Source of the DNA: Perilla frutescens
Lineage: Eukaryota > Streptophyta > Magnoliopsida > Lamiales > Lamiaceae
Assembly: GCA_026008535.1 (NCBI GenBank)
Contig: BRKX01000011.1
Span: forward strand, 13,276,001-13,340,000
Direction of reading: 5' to 3'
DNA length: 64,000 nt
Part shown: positions 11,390 through 23,755 of the stretch, piece after piece
Numbering within the stretch: the stretch's first letter is position 1
Layout: each line of letters opens with the position of its first letter
Position numbers and translations under genes: made by a program
The notes under the pieces: model-generated
Seen by the model: only the letters and a program-made list of their open reading frames with translations
The model's database searches: none
What the model was told of the DNA's origin: nothing

Positions 11390-12265
11390 AGAAAAAGAAG
11401 GAAGGCATGAAGATAGTCGGTATGGGCAGACTGATCAGATTGCATGAAGACAATCGGTATGGGCATACTGAATGGGTTGACGTTGAAAATAACGTGTGGA
11501 TTCATCCAACAATAGTTCAACACGTTATTGAAGAGCCCAAGTCCATAAGTGGCGAATTTAGAAGGCCCAAATTCACTTTGGGATTTATCCTTATCTAGTT
11601 AGATTTAGATAGATTTTTCTTATCTTATTTTTGGTAACTTTTGATTTTATTCTAGTTTGACTAGAACTCTTAGATTTTCGATTTCTATTAGATTTTAGGG
11701 TTAATTTTCGTTCATAATTCTCTCCTATAAATAGGAGTACCATGTGACATTAATAATTCAGACAATTGCAAGAAATAAAGAGTTATTCTCAATCTGTCTC
11801 ACGATCCTTCGGTTGATCAAACTTTTACATACAATTCTATTATTCTAGCAAATCAATAGTCTTATTCAAGTTTTTCAGGGTACAATGAGTACTTGGGAGA
11901 ATTGCTATCCGGAGAAGTTAGACGTGCACGTTCGAGTTGATACAACACGGGTTCGCCGATCCTGATTTATCCTTCTACCTTTCATCACCGCTGAGATTCC
12001 TTTCACCACCGTCTTCACTGTGATTCCAGCCACCACCGCCGAGTTCCAGCCATCCAAGGGTGTCGTTCGTGTCAACAATTGAGTCCTAGTTCGTGTCTAC
12101 GTTTTCTAGTAAGTTCTTTATTTGTTCGACTCTTGTTCGTTTCCAGCCGTGTCTTTCTTGTTTTCTCTTTGTTCATATTGATCCCTTACGCATCCAACGT
12201 TGTTCCGTTCTTTAGCTTCCGCATAGTTTATCTTTGTCGTGTCCCATAGGTCCCGGGTCACATCA
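11254..12265 (+). repeat. LTR2 (central) of the compound element
   Basis: 1012 bp, preceded by the purine tract caagaggaggggaa and followed by the same primer site (12271-12284). It encodes the end of gag copy 1. It is LTR1-like over most of its length but LTR3-like at two sites (tgatacC at the start and gtgtgGattc near 11500). Confidence 0.9.
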
Positions 12266-12270
12266 TAAAT

Positions 12271-12284
12271 TGGTATCAAGAGCC
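12271..12284 (+). other. Second primer-binding site, initiator tRNA-Met type
   Basis: tggtatcaagagcc, 5 bp after LTR2, as at 9621. Confidence 0.8.
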
Positions 12285-12817
12285 ACGTCGGTTTCTATCG
12301 TTCGTGGTTCAATACGTCAATTTTGTTCGTTTTATTGTTTTGAGTCTTTCAAGTTGTAATATTTGCATTGTTCATTGATAAAAAAAAAGAGAAAAGAGCA
12401 GAGGGATCGAATCCCTACAACATAAAAAAAATCGTCAAAAAAAAAAAAAAATTAGTTTGTTTATTGTGTTTTTGATTTTAATTCCTTATTTTTAGATTTG
12501 TTTCCATATATTTAGGGATTCTTAGATTGTGTTTACATGGGTCAAAGCCATCCAAAAGTCTCTTTCCTTATCTTCTAGATTTCTTTCCTTGATCTTCCAT
12601 ACATATCCACATAAATTTCGATTCCTATCATCTATAGGGCTCGAAATTTTCAGCCTACTTACACATACACCTGGTTCACCTTATACACCACATAGTTCAT
12701 ACACCCGTACAGCCGTACACCCATAGACCTGTACACCCATACACCCATGGTCTACATACACCAAATCATCAGGTTTACCTACACCATCCATACAACAGCC
12801 CTACATCATCAAGTTAG

Positions 12818-14038
12818 ATGGATCCGGTTCGAGCCCGCCCGAATCAATTCAGAGATGTCGATGGTCTACACCGCAACAAGATAACCATCCCAGAGTTTGA
12901 GGGTCTATACGATCCAGAAGCGTACCTAGATTGGGAACGCAGAGTTAATAAGTTCTTTGAGCGCTACTACTTCCCTGAGCCAAAGAAAGTGCAATTAGTT
13001 TCCTTGGAGTTTAGAGGCTACACAGCAACATGGTGGGAATTACAGCAGAACCGATGCCATCGAGATCACCTTCCACCTATCGACACATGGCATGAGTTGA
13101 AAGATTTGATGCGGAAACGCTTCATTCCAGATCACTACCAATGGCAGTTGGAGGAAATGCTATACAAGCTTAGACAAAGAGATCGAAGTGTAAATGACTA
13201 CTACAACAAAATGATTGAAGCCATGAGACGAGCTGATGTAGAAGAATATCCAAAAGATACCATGGATAGATTTCTAGCTGGTCTACGAAGGGCAATCCGA
13301 GAAAAGGTAGCATTGTATCACTTTGACAAGTTGAAAGACATGGTGCGATATGCCATTCAGATAGAGAAGTGGTTGGAGAGTCTAGAGATGAGGCAAAATG
13401 AAGTGGTTCAAGTAGAGTCGAGCGTTGTGCTACCATCTGAGTTCATTGTTACCAATGACGATTCTACTTCCAAGGTACCAATTCTAGACTTCGTTGAAGT
13501 ACCTATTATCTCATTGCCATCTGTTCCCATGTGCTTAGACGTTGGAAAAGTCGAGGAAGAAGAAATAGATATTGTTGCCGCCGTTGAGGAATCCAATGAT
13601 ACAGTTAAGGAAGTTGAAGTAGTTGAGAAATTGATGGAGATGCAGCCTTGTTTTGAAGAGGAAAACGACATCCATGAGGAAATGATTGTAGATCATATGG
13701 AGCTCGATCAAGCTAGCATGGAGCTGCCAAATTCTAACATCATTTGTCAATCATTTTCTTGTGCTATCTATATTTTACAGGTTGTTGAAGTTATTCCATT
13801 GAAGGTTGAGTTTGTACAAAGAAAGATTGATGATCCATTCGCGTTCGTCTTTGATCCTGGAGATTTGAATTCGGGGATGAATTCTTTTCAAGAGGAGGGG
13901 AATGATACCAACCCGAAAAGCATAAAAGAATCAAATCCAAGACTAGCATTGAGAGCTTCAAAGATAATCATGTTGTTCAAGATTAAAGATTGGAGATCAA
14001 GGTTTGAAGAACAAAACATGAAGAACACAAGTACTTGA
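12818..14038 (+). CDS. Gag protein of the gag-only gypsy element, copy 2
   Basis: The predicted 406-residue protein is identical to copy 1 at 10169. The flanking internal DNA differs only by a handful of bases, for example in the poly-A tract near 12440, catggg versus cattgg near 12537 and one base near 12701. Domain content is therefore the same: capsid domain, acidic linker, pol-tail-like segment and LTR-encoded C-terminus. Complete identity of two coding copies 2.65 kb apart points to a very recent duplication or gene conversion. The last 45 codons read into LTR3. Confidence 0.85.
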   Translation: MDPVRARPNQFRDVDGLHRNKITIPEFEGLYDPEAYLDWERRVNKFFERYYFPEPKKVQLVSLEFRGYTATWWELQQNRCHRDHLPPIDTWHELKDLMRKRFIPDHYQWQLEEMLYKLRQRDRSVNDYYNKMIEAMRRADVEEYPKDTMDRFLAGLRRAIREKVALYHFDKLKDMVRYAIQIEKWLESLEMRQNEVVQVESSVVLPSEFIVTNDDSTSKVPILDFVEVPIISLPSVPMCLDVGKVEEEEIDIVAAVEESNDTVKEVEVVEKLMEMQPCFEEENDIHEEMIVDHMELDQASMELPNSNIICQSFSCAIYILQVVEVIPLKVEFVQRKIDDPFAFVFDPGDLNSGMNSFQEEGNDTNPKSIKESNPRLALRASKIIMLFKIKDWRSRFEEQNMKNTST

Positions 14039-14904
14039 AGAAAAAGAAGGAAGGCATGAAGATAGTCGGTATGGGCATACTGATCAGATTGCATGAAGAC
14101 AGTCGGTATAGGCATACTGACTGGGTTGACGTTGAAAATAACGTGTGGATTCATCCAACAATAGTCCAACATGTTATTGAAGAGCCCAAGTCCATAAGTG
14201 GTGAATTTAGAAGGCCCAAATCCACTTTGGGATTTATCCTTATCTAGTTAGATTTAGATAGATTTTTCTTATCTTATTTTTGGTAACTTTTGATTTTATT
14301 CTAGTTTGACTAGAACTCTTAGATTTTCGATTTCTATTAGATTTTAGGGTTAATATTCATTCATAATTCTCTCCTATAAATAGGAGTACCATGTGACATT
14401 AATAATTCAGACAATTGCAAGAAATAAAGAGTTATTCTCAATCTGTCTCACGATCCTTCGGTTGATCAAACTTTTACATACAATTCTATTGTTCGAGCAA
14501 ATCAATAGTCTTATTCAAGTTCTTCAGGGTACAACGAGTACTTGGGAGAATTGCTATCCGGAGAAGTTAGACGTGCGCGTTCGAGTTGATACAACACGGG
14601 TTCGCCGATCTTGATTTATCCTTCTACCTTTCATCATCGCCGAGATTCCTTCCACCACCGTCTTCGCTGTGATTCCAGCCACCACCGCCGAGTTCCAGCC
14701 ATCCAAGGGTGTCATTTGTGTCAACAATTGAGTCCTAGTTCGTGTCTACATTTTCTAGTAAGTTCTTTATTTGTTCGAGTCTTGTTCATTTCCATCCGTG
14801 TCTTTCTTGTTTTCTCTTTGTTCGTATTGATCCCTTACGCATCCGATATTGTTCCGTTCCTTAGCTTCCGCATAGTTTATCTTTGTCGTGTCTCATAGGT
14901 CCCG
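13903..14904 (+). repeat. LTR3, truncated at its 3' end
   Basis: Starts tgataccaacccg after the purine tract. It diverges from LTR1 and LTR2 at many sites (for example gggcaTactg, atagtCcaacaTg, ttaatAttc). It stops at ...ataggtcccg, lacking the terminal ggtcacatca. The next 13 bp (atggcatagttta) join it to the inverted LTR. Confidence 0.85.
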
Positions 14905-14917
14905 ATGGCATAGTTTA

Positions 14918-15890
14918 TGATGTGACCCGGGACCTATGGGACACGACAAAGATAAACTATGCGGAAGCTAAGGAACGGAACAACATCGGATGTGTAACGG
15001 ATCAATACGAACAAAGAGAAAACAAGAAAGACACGACTGGAAACGAACAAGACTCGAACAAATAAAGAACTTACTAGAAAATGTAGACACGAACTATGAC
15101 TCAATTGTTGACATGAATGACACCCTTGGATGGCTGGAACTCGGCGGTGGTGGTTGGAATCACAGCGAAGACGGTGGTGGAAGGAATCTCAGCGGCGATG
15201 AAAGGTAGAAGGATAAATCAGGATCGGCGAACCCGTGTTGTATCAACTCGAACGCGCACTTCTAACTTCTCCGGATAGCAATTTTCCCAAGTACTCATTG
15301 TACCCTGAAGAACTTGAATAAGACTATTGATTTTCTAGAACAATAGAATTGTATGTAAAAGTTTGATCAACCGAAGGATCGTGAGACAGATTGAGAATAA
15401 CTCTTTATTTCTTGCAATTGTCTGTTATTAATGTCACATGATACTCCTATTTATAGGAGAGAATTATGAACGAAAATTAACCCTAAAATCTAATAGAAAT
15501 CGAAAATCTAAGAGTTCTAGTGAAACTAGAATAAAATCAAAAGTTACCAAAAATAAGATAAGAAAAATCTATCTAAATCTAACTAGATAAGAATAAATCC
15601 CAAAGTGGATTTGGGCCTTCTAAATTCACCACTTATGGACTTGGGCTCTTCAATAACGTGCTGGACTATTGTTGGATGAATTCACACGTTATTTTCAACG
15701 TCAACCCAGTCAGTATGCCCATACCGACTATCTTCATGCCCTCCTTCTTTTTTTTCAAGTACTTGTGTTCTTCATGTTTTATTTTTCAAAACTTGATCTC
15801 CAATCTTTAATCTTGAACAAAATGATTATCTTTGAAGCTCTCAATGCTAGTCTTGGATTTGTTTATTTTATGCTTTTCAGGTTCGTATCA
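14918..15890 (-). repeat. LTR4, inverted copy of the same LTR
   Basis: Begins tgatgtgacccgggacct, the exact reverse complement of the LTR 3' end, and finishes ggttcgtatca, the reverse complement of the LTR start. It is 973 bp long and lacks one copy of the roughly 40-bp internal duplication present in the other three LTRs. With LTR3 it forms an inverted repeat with arms of about 1 kb and a 13-bp centre. Confidence 0.9.
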
Positions 15891-16199
15891 GAAAGTTTTA
15901 TAAATTTAATTTGCCACCAGCCATCCAGCATTTTTAGATGGGGAAAATATGAAGTGTTCATGTGCAAAGGGTGGCATAGTTTCTATATTAAGAAGATGAC
16001 ATAGTTTTTATACTTATATCATATTATGTGCTTTATAGAGAACATATAAAAAAGGATATGCAAGAACTGTGATTCTTGCAGTTGTGATGTTAATCACTAA
16101 AGTGTCACTGTGAGGTAAGCTCTGCACAAACACGTGATCTGGGCATCACTATAGGAGTCAATGCTAGGTAACCACTGGTATACTCTTCCCAGATTAGCG
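15891..16199. other. Unassigned sequence
   Basis: No open frame or known repeat terminus seen. It may be the continuation of the DNA interrupted at 8604, but I could not match it to the CACTA-like 5' portion. Confidence 0.4.
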
Positions 16200-17055
16200 A
16201 GGTTTTTAGTGCTTATTTGTTCTAATTTATTGTATGAATTTTGTATCTTTTATTTTTGTATTTTCTTGTGTTTTTATGTGATTTTTATGTTATCTCCTTC
16301 ACTTTTGCTCCTTTGGTGAGGTGGGCCAAGTTTGGGCAAAACTTGAGCTTTTGTGTCAAAAAGCAGGATTTGATAGCAAAAAGTGGCAAGGGCAGAAAAC
16401 TTCTAACTGAAGCCTTGCTCGTTGGGAGGTTCCGAATGTCCCACTTTGCTGAGTTGAACGGGGGACGGAGATGCCCCCGGCCCGATGGTGATGCCTCCAA
16501 CTGATGACCAAGCCCAAGTTATGCCTCAAGACGATGGAGAAAAGCAAGGATTGAAGTTCATTCAGGAATGGATTTATCAGGAGCAAAGTGAAAGAAATAG
16601 GAGAAAAGGAGAAATTTGGCTAAGTGTGGAATTGGACCTGTGCGGGCGGGCAGGAGTGCGCCGACGGGCTACCAAAAGGCCGAGAGAGCTTCGGTGCCGC
16701 CACGCACAACTGCTCCGCGGCGCCCTCTTCTCCAGCTGCCTAGCTACCGCCGCGCACTCTCTGCCTTGCGGCGCCCCTTTCTTGCACCGCCACCGCACAT
16801 GCGCCCCACCGGCACGCGGGGTGCTCTGCACCTAGGCCGACCTAGATTTTCCTCCCGATTTCAATGCAATCCCACTCGACTACACTCTTCAATTCACAGC
16901 TGGAGCTAGTTAATTGTTGGGGAAGACTTCTTTGGCCTCAAATTGTAGGGAGAAATTATAGTCTAATTCCTAACCTATAGATTTTGTTCCCAAATCTCCC
17001 CAAAAAAATCTCCTCGAATCCCTCTCATTAACTCCTCTCTTACCATCAACATCCC

Positions 17056-17086
<31 letters not shown>

Positions 17087-18928
17087 TGAATCAATAAAGG
17101 GGACTCCTTCCCTATCACTAAAAAAAACTTCTCATCTACCACTTTTCACACACCCATCTCTCATTTTTCACCTTTACCTTCACCAATTTTCTTCACCACC
17201 ACCACCGAGCCAAAGAAGGATAAAGGAGGAGGAGAAGAGGCAAGAGGGTTAGAGCTCAAGGAGGAAGGCTCGAGAAGAGGAGCCCGACATCAAGCCATCC
17301 GCGGAAGCTAAGCTTGGTGGAGGGACTTCACTTTGATGACGGCCCGAGAAGAGGGATCCGACTTCAAGCCATCCGTGGAAGCTAAGCTTGGACGAGGACG
17401 CTCTGATTTGGTATTTTCTTTCCTTTTAGCTTTAGCCCATTTGTGGGGATTTGTCCCAAGACTCTCAAGACAACAAATAATATTGTATAAGTTGCATGGA
17501 TTTTATGTTTTGGTTGTTGAATAAATGACTTTTATGATGTTTATGTTGTTTTGAGCATGTTGTTGGGTAAATTTCTACATTAGGGGATGGATAATCGATT
17601 TAATTTTGATCTATGCTTGTTATTGTTGGTTGTTGTTGATGGAATTGTGCTTGTTTATGTTGGGTGCTTGATCACCACTTTAACATTGCTAGGATTTAGA
17701 GGAAACTTGAATGTGATTCCAAATCCCGAAATTGGTTCCTTCAACGTCTTGCTCGTATGATATTGCTATAAGAGGTTTATCGGATAGACGGTGACAGTAA
17801 TTAAAGTTAAGCCTTTTGAGAGGGTCTATTGTACGTGTGAGATAATATGTTAATCCTGCTCATTTGATATATCTAAAAGGGGCTTAATTGATAAATGGTG
17901 ACAGTAATTGACATTAAGCCTTTTGAGAGGGTCTATTGAATGTGTAATTTTAGCATTACCAACTTGAACTAAGCATAGAGATAAGTCATTGCGAGAATCA
18001 CACCCTAATGCTATTCTCATAACTCCATCATCCATCTTTGTGTTTGGTGGTGTAATTAGTTAATGTTACTTGTTTTAATTAGGTAGATTAGTTTAACCTT
18101 CATTTCCCTTGTTTAGAATGTTTAGGATGTATTTCATTTTATTGTGCTTGACAACAATTATGGCGTAGAAAGATAATCGCCCACATGAAGCTTTCCTCGA
18201 GAGACACGCCCCAGTTAGCTCACCGCCCTACAATCGACCCCGTCCTATTGCGGGAGTCCGGATCAAAGTAGTCTCGCGTGTGGAGTCAAATTCGGAAACA
18301 ACACGAGGTAACCCCTCCATTTTTCCTATCAGTCCCATAGTACTATTGCATGCTATGTTTTATTATTGGGATTATCTAAATTGTATAACTTATTTGAATC
18401 ATGATAAATAAAGACCTATTTCTTTTTCATAAATCCAAGCATGTTTCTTTACAGTTTTCAACCTATGAATAGGTCATATCTGGTTAAGTATTGGATTCTG
18501 TTTAATTTTCAGTTGACCTATGAATGGATCTTAAGTTGATTTATTTCTTATGTCCTATGAATGAGACATAAAATAGCTTATTTGTCTCTGACCATTGATG
18601 GGTCTTAGTTATTGTGACATATGAAGAAGTCCTGTTTATTTGAGGAGTCAGAATCCTATTTATTCATTGTTGGATTCTCTTTACGTTTTGAGTGGCCTAT
18701 GAATGGGAATTTCTTTGACTTGACTAAATCATTTGACTTCGTTGATACATTGAAAAATGTGGATTTCTTCCAGTTACAGAGGTTATGCTGCCCAAATTTC
18801 TGGAAAATATAACATATTCTTATTTCTAAAGTTATTTTATTTAATTAATAATTATTCTAAATCCTATCCCTTTTTAAGTGACACTCTCGTCCTTCAATTA
18901 TTATTCCTTTCGGGATGGGGACGTTACA
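16200..18928 (+). repeat. LTR-type retroelement debris, noncoding
   Basis: A mosaic with a GC-rich stretch (16440-16850), a (tc)n run (17058-17085) and two local duplications. At 17271-17316 and 17344-17390 the text gagaag...catcaagccatcc...gaagctaagcttgg is repeated. At 17790-17830 and 17897-17937 gtgacagtaatt...ttaagccttttgagagggtctattg is repeated. At 18460-18700 the phrase cctatgaatggg recurs about five times, as in LTRs of plant Del/Tekay-type gypsy elements. The end gggatggggacgttaca (18928) looks like an LTR 3' terminus. Open frames of 60-116 codons here overlap on both strands and show no domain. Confidence 0.45.
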
Positions 18929-19443
18929 TCACGTGTAATCTACCATAAGCTTGCATAGAATCTGCATCCTCCAATGTAAAACATGCATGTTTGAGATAAA
19001 GATCTAATAAGACTTTTCACAAGTTGTAATGTACTTTCCATTTCTTTTCTTTTCACCCGTTCAAAATCTAACGTGTTCAAGAACACTAAAATATTACAAT
19101 CATTAAAATAAAAATGCACTTGAAAAGAATAAGTAAAACAAGCCGTAATATCACAATTATGAACATAAAATCGAAATGAAGATTGAAAAAAAATATATCT
19201 CATCTTAAAAGGCTAGGGTTTAACAATTTTTTAGATCTAAAAATTGGAAGCCTAAACCTTAAAATCTCTTAAAAATAATTAAAGAAAAGTGAAGAGGCCG
19301 CGGGAAAAATTTCTAGCAACGGCAGTCAGTGGCAGGCCACTGTGCCGGCAAGGGAAAATGAGAGGCGAGGGAGGGAGATACGGGGCTGATCTAATTTGTT
19401 TTCAAACAAATGACCTAGAATACAAATGAGATGATATTTATAC

Positions 19444-22400
19444 TGTAATGCCCCAAAACGAAATACAAGACCAATATTTTTTTAGCACCCAATTAATATA
19501 GCAAGTGTTCTTTTTAAGGGCCAAGTAAATGTCTTTTAAGCCCATTTATGAATATTTTTATTTAAGGTCCAATTATTATTGGAATGGGATGAACGAACAC
19601 CTTGGATGATAATTCTCGTCGAAGCCCGATTTTGACCAAATTACTCTGTCCTTTTGTAATTAATTTAAAGGTTATTTATTTTTTTCCCAAGTTAAATCAA
19701 TTGTTGAGGTATTTTCGGTAGCCCACAGAGAAGCCTTATATCTGAGTGTTTGATCATGTATAAAAAAAATGAAATGGATCTAAAATTTCAAAATTGAAGA
19801 GCAAGTTTTTGATCAATCTTTTGTGATCTTCAATCAGCCACATCATCCCTTCATTTTATCTAGATAAGCAGCTTCCAAGTCTCTAGAAGTCACAAAAAAG
19901 AAGAGAAAATCTTCCTTACTTCTCTTCTCTTCTCTCTCTCTCTCTCTCTCGACCTCATTTCCCCCTCCTCAACAACTCTCTTTCCTCCATTGTTTATGCC
20001 CTCATTTCTTGGAATAAAATTCTGAAAATTCATATAGTAGTCTTCTTGCATAGTAGAACAAAAGTCATTAAGGATTCATTCACATCCGGTCCTAGGAAAT
20101 CAATGAAATTAGGCCAAGAATAGCAGCAACGTCGCCGGTCACTGAGCTGTGTCGCTGCCCACTTGCGACATCTTTTTCCATTGATCCAGCTGATTTATTT
20201 CTGTGAGATTTATGTTGCTGTAAACCTCACTCATCAAGCTTTCTAGAAGAGGTCTCGGAGTATGGATCGAAGGTCATTTGGTCCATCAAAGTGATGTCAA
20301 AAGTTGGTATAACAATTCTGCCGAAATCTAGTTGTGCTAAGGGTGCTCTTTGGAGCTTATTCCCGCCGATTCCTCCATAGTTTTAACTTGATTTTTGGAC
20401 TACAGAAACTTCTTGTGGGTAGTTTCCTAGCCATCTTTTCTAATCCATGATCCAATGTCATTTGGTTCTCCGAAATTGAGTCATAAATTTTCCGAAAACC
20501 ACCTTTAATTTTTTCTAGCAGATTATGTCTATGTTAATGATGCTGCATTTCATGCTCAATTACAGTCGTTATACATTGTAAACTCGGATCTGTTTGTTGC
20601 ATTGAAATCCTTGTTTTTCCTACTATTGAAAATTGTATTTTTGAGCAAAAGTCCGTTAAGTGTCTGGCTCGATCGAGCCCCAAATTTTTTGGCAAAAATT
20701 TGTCCCAAAACTAGTAAACATTAGCATTTCCGGCCGATTACTGGCAAGGTTGTTCAGAAATTTATCTTCGACTCCTTCTGACCAATTGTAGGTCCCGTAA
20801 TGACGAACGCGTGGTCGCTGACCGTGCCTCAATCAGATTTGAATTGAATTTTCTATGGTTTTTTCTAAGCTTTTGCCTTGTTTTTAGTCATTCCATTTTT
20901 ATTTTGTCCGATTTGTTTCAAATATATTGAAGAGTATCATGAGAACCTATTAGACTATCTCCATCGCTGACCACATCGCATGTGGTCGCCCTCCATGTAA
21001 GCAAAAAAAGAATGGTTTAAGAAAAATACTGATGGTCGACCGGGTATTTCAGGAGACCGAAGCTCGTCTCATTCCAACCATCCTTTGGCCAATGGGATGG
21101 TGACAATTGTCTCCATCCTATTGGCCAATTAATTTTATTTAGATTTATAGATAAAATTAGTACATCTTTTATATAATATAATAAAAATAAATAAATAATA
21201 TACCAAAATTCATATTTTTTTCATTCTCTATAAATAAACATTAATTTTGCTATATTTCAACACATTTTGAATTTTTTTTTCTCTATTTGTCTATATATCC
21301 AAACAATAAATTTGTATTTTATATATTTTTAGGAAATACCATTTAATGAGTGCGATTTTATTTTATGTAATTTTAGGAAATATCGTTTAATTAGTTTGTA
21401 ATATTTTTGGTATTGACTATTTTATCCAAATAATAAATAACAGTCATTCATAAAAAGAACAATCCATGTTAATTTTTCTCTTTTGATATAGTTTGCAATA
21501 TTTTTGGTATTGACTATTTATTTATATTTATTGCTTGGTTTTTCTTTTTGAAATATTTTCATTTTCTTGTTATAATTATAATTTTTTTATATTATTTTTA
21601 GTACAAGTAATATTTTAATCTTAAAATAAAATAAAATAAAATAAAATAAAATAAAAGAACTATATATAATGTTGTGGTTGAATGGTTCGGTGGTCATGGA
21701 TAAAACATGCAAAATATGTGTGGTTGGGTTGGATGAATATTGATGATGTAGAAGAGAGAGAAATTTATTAAATATTAAAGTGGTTGAGTGGTTGTGGTGG
21801 TTGCTGTTATTTATAGTCTTATAGAGTCATTGAGTTTAAAACCCGAGTATTGCGCATTCTTAGTTGAAGTAAAATTAAAAGTAATAAAAATCCAATCAAA
21901 TTAAAGAAAATATTAGAATAATTCTAGAAATTGTTATAGCGATCTGAGTCAAGGATTGATCCTTATAGGATTTGTAGAACCTAAAAGAAAGATGAATGGT
22001 TGAATCTCGAGGTGGTTATATCATCTGAACTCGTCAATCGAAGTGGATGATACTATACTTATCTATAGTTTGAGCTAATGAATTCTATAATCATGTTAGA
22101 GCAAAATGAAATATTCAAATAGATGATTTATGTTATATCTAATTAGTCTTTGTCTATGAAATTATCTATGGAATGTGGATCTATGGGATAAATGATTGAG
22201 CTTTGAGCATGATATTGGATGCTTACATGATATGTAGTGACATGATATGATATTATCTGTTATGAGATATAGATGATCATGATCATAGGTTGATATTGGA
22301 ATTGGATATTATGTTGTAAAAGCATTGCGTAAATGTATGATACTTTATAAGATATATGTAGTATATCTTGAATGATGAGGTTACGGTATTAATTGATGAA

Positions 22401-22659
22401 GTAATGAGACCTAGATGATCCATCTAGGATGTGATCTATGCTGGTAGATTATAAGCTAAGATTATTGTTAGACCACCTAGCATTGTCCTCTTCTTTTATT
22501 AATTTAAGAACTCGGTCCCTTGACCCTTTCTTATGTTATGGTAGAAGATTAGGATCCTAGTGTGTCACTAAGATATGATCTTTATAAATTGGTCCTTGCC
22601 TGAGACGTCGGCTTAGGACGAGCAGGTTATGATGAAAGCTTCAACTATTATAGCTATAA
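19444..22659 (+). repeat. Probable gypsy LTR/leader remnant with nested insertion
   Basis: Starts tgtaatgccccaaaacg, a typical edge of plant gypsy LTRs. It continues through a CT-rich tract (19922-19960) and a GC-richer block (20100-20170), then AT-rich sequence to about 22659. No coding region is present. A Harbinger-like element is inserted at 20953-21818. Classification rests on edge motifs only. Confidence 0.4.
20953..21818. mobile_element. Non-autonomous PIF/Harbinger-like element
   Basis: It starts gactatctccatcgctgaccac and ends ...gttatttatagtc, giving GACTAT/ATAGTC termini with weaker similarity continuing inward. It is flanked by tta at 20950-20952 and 21819-21821, the 3-bp duplication of this superfamily. 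The interior is AT-rich and noncoding, with an (aaaat)n run at about 21625-21656. Confidence 0.5.
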
Positions 22660-23573
22660 TGTAACACCCTCAATTTTTTAATTTAAAATGTTAATTTTTC
22701 TATTCTTTAAGGCGGGAAATAATTAACAATAATAATAAACTGAGTAATTTTTTTTAAATGGTCATGCTAGAAATTTTGTGTAAGAAAAAAATGAATAGTA
22801 TCATCTTCAAAATATGTGCTTATTTTAAAATACGTATATTTTTTTTAAAATAATAATCATAATATGATTTGCAAATAGGTAAAACAAAGCATATAAGTTC
22901 TGGATCATAAAATTCATAATTTATAAAAACATAATATTCAACTACTATCTTAAGTTAGTTCAAAAGTCATCAGTAACAAAGCATTAGACTCAAAATATAT
23001 TACTTAATTAATAAAATCCCAAACATTCGAATTAATTATCCAAATTATCAAAAGCGAAGCCACCCCATTTCCTTCACGATGCTCCATGTTCACTAACCTG
23101 AAAATATTAAAAACATGGGGTGAGTACTCTTAAACTGTACTCAGTGGTGGGGATCATGGACATTTCTTTCTATTGATCCAACTGAATTTAAATTGTATGA
23201 AATAATGGATTTAAGGTTCTTCTTCTTCTTCTTCTTCTTCTTCTTCTCAGATATATCACGATGTACATAGGGCATACTTCTTCTGTTGTGTAAGCCACGC
23301 TCTAGGTGTGTGCTTACACTATTCTGGTGTGTACAAAACGTTATTCTTATCCAAATTCCATTCACGATAAATTTAGTGGATTAAAACATTTTTCTTTCTG
23401 AAAATCATACATACATATATATATATATATATATCATATACTTTCATAAATAATAATATGACCCATTTCAAAGCACAACTTTAAAGTAGAGATTTATCCA
23501 CCTAAGAGTAAAGAACACGTAAAATTGAGCAGAGTCACACAGTGGACGAGGTACCTAATTACTTCGCACCTAC
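22660..23573 (-). repeat. Minus-strand solo LTR, gypsy chromovirus-like
   Basis: The + strand edge tgtaacaccctcaattt is the reverse complement of a common gypsy LTR end (gggtgttaca). The other edge is ...cgcacctac. tataa occurs on both sides (22655-22659 and 23574-23578), compatible with a 5-bp target duplication, though AT-rich. Phrases such as acatggggtgagtactcttaaactgtactcag (about 23114, split here across words) are typical of these LTRs. A (ttc)n run lies at about 23218-23247. Confidence 0.5.
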
Positions 23574-23755
23574 TATAAAATAAATAATCTTAATTAAATA
23601 ATTTGGGCCAATTTTAATTTCAATAAATCTAGAAATTGGAATTTTATGGGCTAATTTAATCAAATTATGAAGTTTTGGTACAAAATTTAAGGGGATAAAT
23701 ATTTATTTAGGCAAAAATATAGTATATTGGGGTAGACAAGCAAGATTTAAAATCT

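Larger units (their letters stand above)
8604..15890 (+). mobile_element. Compound non-autonomous gypsy element: LTR-gag-LTR-gag-LTR plus inverted LTR
   Basis: Three direct LTRs of about 1.0 kb start at 8604, 11254 and 13903. They enclose two nearly identical internal regions (period about 2650 bp), each with a Met-tRNA-type primer site and one gag gene but no protease, polymerase or integrase. A purine tract (caagaggagggga) precedes LTR2 and LTR3. A fourth LTR in reverse orientation follows LTR3 after 13 bp. The outer flanks are aaaag (8599-8603) and gaaag (15891-15895), a possible 5-bp target duplication with one mismatch. The gag-only design matches the TR-GAG class of plant elements. Movement would need polymerase and integrase from another element. 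Confidence 0.85.

Noticed and set aside
16485..16909. Overlapping 84-116 codon frames
   Set aside because: GC-rich stretch open on both strands inside retroelement debris; no domain, no splice or start context.
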